A DNA stretch of 64,000 nt, taken from positions 4,304,258 through 4,368,257 of the forward strand of contig CAJINV010000007.1 of assembly GCA_905178155.1 (NCBI GenBank), given 5' to 3'. The notes under the pieces are model-generated. The model was not told where the DNA came from, made no database searches, and saw nothing but the letters and a program-made list of their open reading frames with translations. The position numbers and the translations under genes are program-made. This DNA comes from Amoebophrya sp. A120. Its lineage: Eukaryota; Sar; Dinophyceae; Syndiniales; Amoebophryaceae. This document shows, one piece after another, positions 56,601 to 64,000 of the stretch (within the stretch, counting starts at the first letter, position 1; every line of letters starts with the position of its first letter).

Positions 56601-57741
56601 CGGACGCCGCCGTCACCTGCATCTCGCTGACGATCCCGCCCGACAAACCGTTCGTCTCCAGACATTGGCTGGTGTAGAGACGAAAGCGGTCCACATCTTG
56701 TGTGACGGAGAAGGTCGGACACTCGAAAAGTTCCGCGTAGAAGACGAGCGAGCCGAACAAAACCATCCCCAACCCGACAAAGAACAGCAGGATTTGGAGC
56801 GCCGGGAGGGAGTTCAGCAGGGTTTGGGCCAGCACGCGGAACCCGGTGTTGTATTTGGAGAGGCGGAAGAGTCGGAAAATTCGGAATAGCCGGGCGACGC
56901 GAAGGATGCGGAGAACGGAGGTCCCGGAACTGGAGGAGTTGCGGTTATGCAGGAAAAGGGTAAAGAAGAGCGGGAGAATCGCGAGCAAATCGGCAATGTT
57001 CAGCGGTCTGAGGAACATCCACTTCAGACGGTAGGTGACAGAGGAGAGAAGGGAGTGGAGAGCGAGGCTGGACCTAGCTCTGCTCTGGCTAGTGCTTTTC
57101 GCAACGCTGCTCAATTCTTGCGAATGAGGTCGAATCGCATCGATTTCATCTTCTTCATCCGTAACCACGAGGTCGGGTGAATCTCCCCCTGCTGAATCCC
57201 CAGAAGACACGACTCTCGCATCACCATGCGCGGATGTTGCCGCGGTGTTTCGGTGCACTTCTTCGGACTTCGTCGCATCATCCAGTTCGGCCGTACATGC
57301 AAACAATCTTCCACAGTATTCCAGCACAAAGCCCGTCGTAGTGACGACTTCCAACACCAGAAAAAATGTCCGGTATTGATACAATGTCGGGTCGGTTTCG
57401 AGCACGAACCCGAGAATGGACGCGATGATCAGGCCTAGCATCAAAATCGAGATGCGCCGGGCGGCCGCAGAACTGTGCGGCTGCTCGAGCAACTCGTAGA
57501 CATGAATTTGGAGCCGGTGGAAAAGGGGCTTTTCGTTGTGTTGAGCGGATCCCTGCTTGGGCGCTGCCGCGGGTGCAGCTGGTATCAGCATGCTTGCAGA
57601 GGAAGTTCTTGGCACTTTATCGTCCTGTACGCCGGCGGCCTGGGGGTGTGAGAGCATGTTCACGTCGACGGAGTCACTCTCGCCGTACTGGTGGGCCTCG
57701 GGTGCGCTTTCCAGGGCTCTAACGCTATCCGGCGTTGCCAT
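44697..57741 (-). CDS. giant five-repeat ion channel: Kv-type unit fused to a four-repeat Cav-like channel
   Basis: Two exons (minus strand), 57741-46363 and 46226-44697, are joined by a 136-nt GT-AG intron (AAGCTG|GTATGT…ATCAG|GTC) and give 4302 residues. I start at ATG 57741 because the longer frame has no earlier ATG. Residues about 95-500 are a complete six-helix voltage-gated K+ unit: S4 LRILRVARLFRIFRLFRL near 276-296 and filter TVGYGD at 470-475. After a roughly 970-residue Ser/Asn/Gln-rich linker come four six-helix repeats. Their pores are TLEGW (Glu2097), LTGENW (Glu2676), ATTESW (Glu3549) and CTGEAW (Glu3853). EEEE is the Ca2+-channel pattern. S4 segments of repeats I, III and IV are Arg-rich; repeat II is weaker (FRALRVFKLAKNF). 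Extracellular loops before pores I and III are unusually long. A C-terminal VQRHYRQRMKRIEERL near 4245 resembles an IQ calmodulin site. Expected at the plasma or ciliary membrane. Confidence 0.88.
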
Positions 57742-58978
57742 TTTTGTGAAACTTTCTCCGGTCGTCGTGTGTGGTCTTGTTGATGACAACTTCCACGAAC
57801 CCGCGTCCTCCAGAGTCCGTTCGATTTCGTTACGACCTCACAGAAAAAGGTCGCGATACTTTCGCGCTTGCAGCAGGGTTATGCGGCGCTAGGGTACCAC
57901 TACTACCCGGAGCTGCTCCTGCTCCTGTTGAGCTACAATCCGCCAGGGCCGCCGGACTCGCTTTCGTTGCAGCAGCTTCACTTCTCTTCCTTCTTGGCGC
58001 GTGATCTACGACTGCTGCCTTTGAAAGGAGCCTCCACCTCGCCATTCGTTGCAAGTACGGAACACAAGAATGATAATGAACCTGAGAATCCGCAACGCCA
58101 GCGCCTCAGCCCCGCGGGAGGGTAGAAATGCAGCTGTCCTTGTCCTTCTCACCCGGCTCTTCTTAAAAATAGGAAAGGCAGCGCGTCGGAGTCTTTAATA
58201 GCGCATCGCATCTTCGATACTGCTTTGCCCAGCCGCACAATGTGTGACGCAGTTCGTTGTATTGCTGCGGCCCGCTCAAACATAGAAGATCTCTGATGCG
58301 CAACACGACCCTGTTTTTAACATTCAAATTAGCTGCCTCTGTGTGCTGGCTTTACCAGCCGGCGGGGCAGCGAAAACCTTTCTCTCCCTCTCGCAAGTGC
58401 GGAGATCAAAACAAAAGCCCTCTCTCTGCAGCTTCGCGCAACAATTTTCAATTTCACCAACTCAGATCATGAAGCTGAATAAATCAGTTGAGGTTCTTGA
58501 CTCGACTCTCCTCTCTGGACATGCAAGAAAGGATGAAGAGATGGCAAACGTTGAAAGACCGCCATGAACAAGACTCTCCTAGAACGCATCTCTCATCTGG
58601 AGTTTTCCCTACAAGCACGGTAGGCCGGGGTTACGGTAAGATGACGACCAGCCCCTAGCTGCACAAGTGGCTAGCAACCATTTTGCAAAAAACACAAACT
58701 GGTACAAACAAGGTAAACCCCCAGGCAGTTCAAAACAGGAACTTCCACATGCTCACCACAAGCCGGGCGGTGCCTATAGCTGATCGTCCAATTATCTGAA
58801 AATTTCTTGCATCAATGTCGTGCAAAGTGCACTTTGTCTGATACGGATACGGTAGCAGAAAATATCCTCATTCAGTCGCCTTGTTGATAGCATGATGTTA
58901 TTCGCCGAGTTTGCACTACACCAAAATAATGCTGATGCCAGTGGCGAATCTTCAGCATCAAAACCCGCGTCATTCTCG
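57742..58978. other. intergenic spacer
   Basis: 1.24 kb between the channel start and the stop of the RNA methyltransferase gene, same strand. No repeat or coding signal recognised. Confidence 0.4.
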
Positions 58979-61771
58979 TCAAATAACGCGATCAAACACG
59001 GCAAAAGTCTCAATGTGGTCCGCTCCGGGGAAGAGCACAAAGCCCTCGGCTCTGGTCAACTTCCACATCCCGCTGGAAACCAACTTTTCGCAATCTCGCT
59101 TGAACGCGGGGAATCCGCAACTGATGTAGATGACACGCTGCGGCGGGGACGATAAGCCGCTTTTCTTCCCGCTAGCGGTGGGAATCGCTCCTGTCTTCTT
59201 CTTTTTCGATGCGGACGGTTTATTTACAGAAGCATGATCATGATGAAGATCAGTTTTCATGTCCTGTTTCGTCAGTGCCTCGATCACTTCTGCGTCCAGT
59301 CCTTTCCTTGGTGGGTCCACGATCAGGACGTCATAATGCGGAATCCGGTCCACCATCTCCTTTGCGGGCTTCGGCGTGTAGGTAATCTCGGTTTGCTGAA
59401 AGATAGACGACGGGCGGCTACCAGCGCTACTAGCCTTGTTGTGCGGTGGCACGGCAGCTGCACCACCCGCAGTCGAGCTCGAGCACTGCTCCATCAGTGC
59501 CAGACTCTTCTCAAAACAGGCCTTGTTGAATGGGTTCGCGTCCGAGCATTCGTAGCGGGAAATCAAAGCCTCTGTCCTTTGAGGAGCTTTCGGGTCCTTC
59601 GCCGAAGTCTGTGCTGGCCCATTGTTTTTGTCGCTTGGTGTGGAGGCGGGGGCCTGCGTTGTACAATTCAACAGCTGCAGGCCGATAGTCCCAACCCCGC
59701 CGTACAGCTCCAGGACGCTGATGGTGTTCTTGTTGGCTTCAGCAGCTTCGTCAGTGTTGTGTGCCTCCTTCTTGTCTTTCAAGGAATGCTCAGCACCACT
59801 CCCACTCTTGCCCGCCTTCGCCGCCGCACTCGCCTTCGCCGCCGCAAAGCCGACGACGCACTCTCGCACCTTCAGACAGATCTGCCCAAATTCTTTCAGA
59901 TTCGCCTGTCGAAACACGTTCGGAGGGAGGAAAAGATACGGCGTTGTTCCATGATGATCCGCACTACCATTGCCTTTCACCATCCGCTCCAGCACACAAC
60001 CATCGTTCGGTCCGAACACGTTAAGCCACCTGCCGGTGTCCTCGAAAAAGCAGTTCCCATGGATCGAAAGTCGGTTACTGTGCACCCAGAGCGAGTGGAG
60101 GAAACAGGGTGAGGGTGATACGTTGTTGCTGGAAGATGTTGAGTCAGTGCCATTAGCTGCCATCTGCGTCATAATCTCGTGCACAAGCGTGCCTAGATTT
60201 TCGCATTTTTCGAACTCGTCGCTGTTCCAAACGAGCGTGATTTGCGCCCGATTCGTCGCCCTTTCCACGCCGAAAAAGACGTAGCGAAGCGTATCGGATT
60301 TTGTTTTTCGGAATTGAGGGTCGTGGAGAACAACAGGGTGTGAGGCTTTATTCGAGGTGGTGTCCCTAGAAGCCGTTGATGACACCCCTTTTGTTGTAGT
60401 AGCTTTGCCTAGTTCAGCTGGTTCTGTACTTGCTGAAGCTGCAACTTTTCTCTTTTTCCTGGGCGGCGGTGATACCTCTTCTTTTTCTTCAAACTCCACT
60501 TCCCCACGCTCTACAGCGGAACGAAAGTCTGGAACCCCGCACTGTTCGATACATTTGCGGAGGAACTGGATTGCGCGGTCCAAAACTGGGTGGTGTGCCT
60601 CAGACTTGTGTTTTTTCCGGCTTAAATCTACGAGCGTCATCGATTGTGAAGGAAGATGGGTCTTCTTGGTCGTGTCCACGGTCGAGGACGAACTGGGGCA
60701 CCTTGCGTGCTTACTGTGGCTTTTTGCCTTCTTTGCTCCAGCTGGTGCTGTCCCCGCCGCAGTCGGCTCCAGCATTCCGATTTCGCAGTGGCAGACTGGT
60801 TTTCTTATTCTTTGTGCACCTGCTCCTCCGGTGGTGACTTCGACCGCCGGAGCTGTGCCGGCGGAGCCCGGTTTGGAAACTGCCAGAGAGCTGGATAATG
60901 TTAATGCAGCTGAATCCGTGGCGGTTACCGTTACGGTTTTGCTAGAAGTGGTGCAAGAAGTTCGCGGCTTACCTGGGACCTGAGCTCCAAGGGACGAAGA
61001 TTGCAATCTATTCAAGGAAGCACCAGCGGCAGCACCCAGTAGCGACGCCTTTTCACACACAACCTGCTGGCACCGGCCGTAGGTGTCGAAAGTTACATCC
61101 TGTGCAGGCGCCTGCAGTGAAACATGAAAGCGCTCTTGCCGAGTCTGCGCCGTTGGTGTGCCCGCCACGGCTTGGAGTTCATCAGAGCCATCATATTCTT
61201 GTGAAACGGTAGGTCTAACTGCTTCGCATATTTCCTGTGCGTTAAATTGTCGCTCCCACCGTACCCAGGAACTGACAGACGGACCCCCTCGCCGACCCCA
61301 TGCTTGGCATTTATTGAGTTTAGTGTGGGCTAAGACCTGGAAAGTACATCTTGGTCTTGCTCGACTTCGATCTTCTCGTTCTTCTTCTTGCTTCGCCTTT
61401 GATGTTGTCTGCCAAGCCTTCGTCGCGAGATAGTTCGTCCGGACGTGCAACTTACTCACGGTTCGCCAGCCTTTTGTGCTGCCCAGATGCACGAGAAATT
61501 TTCGGTAATTCGGCAGTTGTGCAAAGAAGAACTCTTGTGCATCACTCACTGCCGGGCAAGATAGCGGGTGGTCGAGGTGCAACGCACTAGGGTCATTGGA
61601 CTTTTGCCGATTGTTTGCTAAACTTGTTTCGGACGCAGCCGTGTCTGCTCGTCGAATTCTTCTTTTCTCTGTTGTGTGCGGTTTCTCGTCCTTAATCTTT
61701 TCTCGATTCCTTTCTGTCGTGAGCGGTTTTTTTGAATGCCCACTCTCCCGCTTGCGCTCTGTGAGCATCAT
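58979..61771 (-). CDS. TrmA/Trm2-type RNA uridine-5-methyltransferase with long N-terminal extension
   Basis: Single-exon frame of 930 residues (tandem ATGs at 61771 and 61768). The catalytic region is C-terminal: FLPPNVFRQAN, SVLELYGGVGTIGLQLL (SAM motif, about 688), DVLIVDPPRKGLD (about 818), YISCGFPAFKRDC with Cys885 as the candidate nucleophile, and the end LFPGADHIETFAVFDRVI with the Glu expected to act as base. Family members methylate C5 of uridine, most often U54 of tRNA (or U747/U1939 of bacterial 23S rRNA). Here the usual SCNP motif reads SCGF. About 500 residues of basic, Ser/Thr-rich sequence precede the core, and there is an Ala/Lys-rich insertion around 640-680. The extension has a possible nuclear-localisation character (many KR clusters), which is inference. 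Confidence 0.85.
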   Translation of the reverse strand: MMLTERKRESGHSKKPLTTERNREKIKDEKPHTTEKRRIRRADTAASETSLANNRQKSNDPSALHLDHPLSCPAVSDAQEFFFAQLPNYRKFLVHLGSTKGWRTVSKLHVRTNYLATKAWQTTSKAKQEEEREDRSRARPRCTFQVLAHTKLNKCQAWGRRGGPSVSSWVRWERQFNAQEICEAVRPTVSQEYDGSDELQAVAGTPTAQTRQERFHVSLQAPAQDVTFDTYGRCQQVVCEKASLLGAAAGASLNRLQSSSLGAQVPGKPRTSCTTSSKTVTVTATDSAALTLSSSLAVSKPGSAGTAPAVEVTTGGAGAQRIRKPVCHCEIGMLEPTAAGTAPAGAKKAKSHSKHARCPSSSSTVDTTKKTHLPSQSMTLVDLSRKKHKSEAHHPVLDRAIQFLRKCIEQCGVPDFRSAVERGEVEFEEKEEVSPPPRKKRKVAASASTEPAELGKATTTKGVSSTASRDTTSNKASHPVVLHDPQFRKTKSDTLRYVFFGVERATNRAQITLVWNSDEFEKCENLGTLVHEIMTQMAANGTDSTSSSNNVSPSPCFLHSLWVHSNRLSIHGNCFFEDTGRWLNVFGPNDGCVLERMVKGNGSADHHGTTPYLFLPPNVFRQANLKEFGQICLKVRECVVGFAAAKASAAAKAGKSGSGAEHSLKDKKEAHNTDEAAEANKNTISVLELYGGVGTIGLQLLNCTTQAPASTPSDKNNGPAQTSAKDPKAPQRTEALISRYECSDANPFNKACFEKSLALMEQCSSSTAGGAAAVPPHNKASSAGSRPSSIFQQTEITYTPKPAKEMVDRIPHYDVLIVDPPRKGLDAEVIEALTKQDMKTDLHHDHASVNKPSASKKKKTGAIPTASGKKSGLSSPPQRVIYISCGFPAFKRDCEKLVSSGMWKLTRAEGFVLFPGADHIETFAVFDRVI

Positions 61772-63519
61772 CGCTGCACCCTGCTGGAATGGACAAGCGT
61801 TTCGGATTCTGTTATTTCACAGGACTGGGTAGTTCTCCTTCTCGATCATCTTCGTGCTGCCTGCATGTGCATGCATTCCTCTCGGTAACTTCATATCACG
61901 ATATTCATGTTCGAAGCTTCATGGTCTGTCTTCTAGATCTAGTACTTACTGGCAGTGGCACTGGCTTTATGTGCAACTTCATCATAAAATATCCGCGCCG
62001 ACCCAAGACCACATATTTTGCTTTTGATTTTGGCTACACGAATGATCGATGACGATCGATCCGTTTTGTTTGACCTTAATCGAGGAAAAAAGAAACGAGC
62101 ACTCTCTGGTGGTGCCCTATCTTATTATATCTTTGTGTGCTTCTTGATGCTCTGACGGCTAGCGATAGCGTTTCTATTTCAATTTTCTTTTTTTCGTCTA
62201 AGTGGTCTCTAGTCTTACTGATCTTTTTTTCTTTCTTCCTTTCTTTCCATGCCCGGGCATGGCGTCAAATTTCAAGGCCCTAAAAGATCTACCGGAGTCT
62301 CAATTTCTTCTCTCCCGTGTCTGGATCATAAATCATGATTTTGGTTCGCTCGAACGAACCAGGACAAGCACGGTGCGGTGAGATCTGATCATAATATTTT
62401 TTCTACTATCTCCGGGATGCCAGACGCAAATTCAAATTTCGGCTTCCACTTCTGTCTTGTTCTCTCACGTTTCATCCAACTTTCAGTTTGCTGTGACTGA
62501 ATTCATTCTACCATCAATAATGTCAAGCTCGCGCTAAGCATAAGCTTCTTTTGTGGCATGTACCTGGAGCCTTTAGCAGGATGATAGCGATCGATTTTCG
62601 ACGAAAACCGACTACGCTTTATTCAATAACTCTTCAAGTTCAACACCATGGACGAGCCAAGGGGCCCATATATAAAACACTTCATACATGCCAAACAGGT
62701 GTGACCACGATGGGGGGCTTCTTACTTTTCACCGAGGTAGATAGTGAGGAGCTTCTTTTTTATTTCTTCGTATTTTTTATTTCAATCCGTGGCCGTGGTC
62801 TAGCGACATTTGCTTGGCACCGTAGATAATCGCATAGGTTCTTCTTGTTGTGTGCTTCGTAATTCGGGAATGTGTTCTTGATCCCTGATGAACGAACTCG
62901 GCCGGTGCCTTCCCGCTGTGATCACAAAACAACAAAAAGAATAGTTACGATCACGATGTCTCAAAATAGACGCGCAGAGGTGGGAGCGCGTTCTTCTTCC
63001 TTATCCTTTACTTATTTATCAACGTTTATGAAAAATCATGAGCTACTACAACTACTACAATACCCTTTATACTACACGGCAAGGAGCAGGATGAATGCGA
63101 TTGAAGTATCCGGCAAGGAATGCAATTGACGTAGGTATGGCCCGACTTCTGCTAGTATGTGAAATCTTACTGGTAAGGAAAGTCCGAAAATTTTATTAGT
63201 AAGCTGCGTTACTAGTAATTTGGACCAATTTAATCCACACCTTGTTTTGTAATTGTTCTAAACAAACTTTAAACAAAAGCCAGAAGCGTCAAACTATTGA
63301 GATCTTCCAGATAGGACCCAGGACGGTTTTGATGTACGTTGGAAGTGAGCCTAGTATCGGCGCAAAGGCTCGTCCTCTACGCAGCGGTACGAAGATCTCT
63401 TTCGCTTGCGCTCGCTATGACATCCTTTCCCCGAAGAACAAAGCGAACAACTTCAGGACGTCTTTCTTCATTAGTTCTATACCTAAAATTACTTTTTACT
63501 GTTCACATTCCCTTCATCT
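61772..63519. other. intergenic region with a dispersed repeat
   Basis: 1.75 kb. It contains copy 3 of repeat R at 62226-62288 and otherwise AT-rich sequence with only chance frames (for example + 62551-62829). Confidence 0.45.
62226..62288 (+). repeat. dispersed repeat R, copy 3
   Basis: A CTTT-rich tract is followed by the perfect palindrome CCATGCCCGGGCATGG (62247-62262) and GCGTCAAATTTCAAGGCCCT then AAAAG. Similarity to copies 1 and 2 stops soon after, so this copy shows the minimal conserved core. Confidence 0.78.
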
Positions 63520-63957
63520 TCAGCGCGGGTGCTGCTGCGTTGCTGTGTAAAACTCGACTCCGCTCGTTTTGTCCACGCGAAACCATGTGGCGCTTCCCAA
63601 CTTGTTGTGGACCATCCTCCAAGTTGGCGAGAGAGGACTATGATTGATCGCCACAACTTTATGAAGCCCGTCGACCTCCGTGTCAGACGAAATGGTTGCG
63701 ATTCTGAACCCAAACGCTTCGCCTGCTCGCTTGACACTGAAGAGATTATAGTAACCGGTGCCACCACCTGCGGCGTTGCCGAGCTCCTGCGGATTTTTTT
63801 TCGCGATTAGATCGAAAAGCACATCCCTATCGCCTTTTGCCTCGTTCGTCGTTCCCGTGTTGATTTTCAACGGGGGAAGTAGGTCGGCAATGTAGCGCCA
63901 CTCCATACTGGCAAGTCTCCCCAGGGTCTTCTCCTGCCGACACACATCCTTTTTGCC
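63520..63957 (-). CDS. 3' exon of an unknown gene continuing beyond the window
   Basis: An open frame of 145 codons ends at TGA 63520-63522. It begins just after ACACCAG (AG at 63958-63959), which is a good splice acceptor and joins in phase 0, so I take this as a last exon with the rest of the gene to the right of the window. The product (…EWRYIADLLPPLKINTG…, ending WFRVDKTSGVEFYTATQQHPR) is a balanced, globular-looking sequence of no family I know. The strand agrees with the - block. Confidence 0.5.
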   Translation of the reverse strand, partial: GKKDVCRQEKTLGRLASMEWRYIADLLPPLKINTGTTNEAKGDRDVLFDLIAKKNPQELGNAAGGGTGYYNLFSVKRAGEAFGFRIATISSDTEVDGLHKVVAINHSPLSPTWRMVHNKLGSATWFRVDKTSGVEFYTATQQHPR

Positions 63958-64000
63958 CTGGTGTGTGAATGTGTGTTGTCATCTTTAAAGTAACATATTT

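Noticed and set aside
1-64000. Dinoflagellate spliced-leader relics, tRNA or rRNA genes, CRISPR arrays
   Set aside because: I looked for the conserved spliced-leader 22-mer, tRNA T-loop signatures and regular direct repeats with unique spacers, and saw no convincing instance by eye. A covariance-model scan would be decisive.

Overview
This window is nuclear DNA of a protist. Most likely it is a dinoflagellate-grade alveolate, and it is consistent with a syndinean parasite such as Amoebophrya. That placement is inference from four observations: genes lie in long one-directional blocks; coding regions are long with few introns; many introns are short mobile-looking elements with terminal inverted repeats and 5-bp target duplications (introner elements, reported from Amoebophrya and some other protists); and the proteins are eukaryotic families with large low-complexity extensions. 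I saw no exact dinoflagellate spliced-leader relic.

Layout. From 1 to 19.0 kb every supported gene is on the + strand: a possible 3' exon at the left edge, a SulP anion transporter fused to a cNMP-like domain and an EF-hand (2684-9605), a class I methyltransferase (10247-13256), a calpain-LamG protease (13571-16720) and an unknown secreted or membrane protein (17281-19038). A 2.8-kb AT-rich, gene-free stretch (19.04-21.83 kb) with dispersed repeats is a convergent strand switch. From 21.8 kb to the right edge every supported gene is on the - strand: aldo/keto reductase, DHYC-type palmitoyltransferase, an Hsp70 with unusual ends, a modular Cys-rich secreted protein, a small WSC-domain protein, urocanate hydratase, a thioredoxin-fold ER protein, a giant ion channel, a TrmA/Trm2-type RNA m5U methyltransferase, and a last exon at the edge.

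Two intron classes coexist. Canonical GT-AG introns (100-190 nt, plus one of 544 and one of 1534 nt) are in Hsp70, urocanase, the channel, the WSC gene, the thioredoxin gene and parts of others. Introner elements (nine proposed, 118-306 bp) begin TAT and end ATA. Removing the element plus one target-duplication copy restores the reading frame and the family motifs in every case, usually without GT-AG at the junction.

The most striking gene is the 4302-residue channel at 44697-57741. One reading frame joins a complete voltage-gated K+ channel unit (TVGYGD filter) to a four-repeat Cav-like channel with an EEEE filter, making a predicted five-repeat, 30-helix polypeptide. The genes otherwise look like unrelated housekeeping, signalling and surface functions. 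I see no operon-like pathway linking them.
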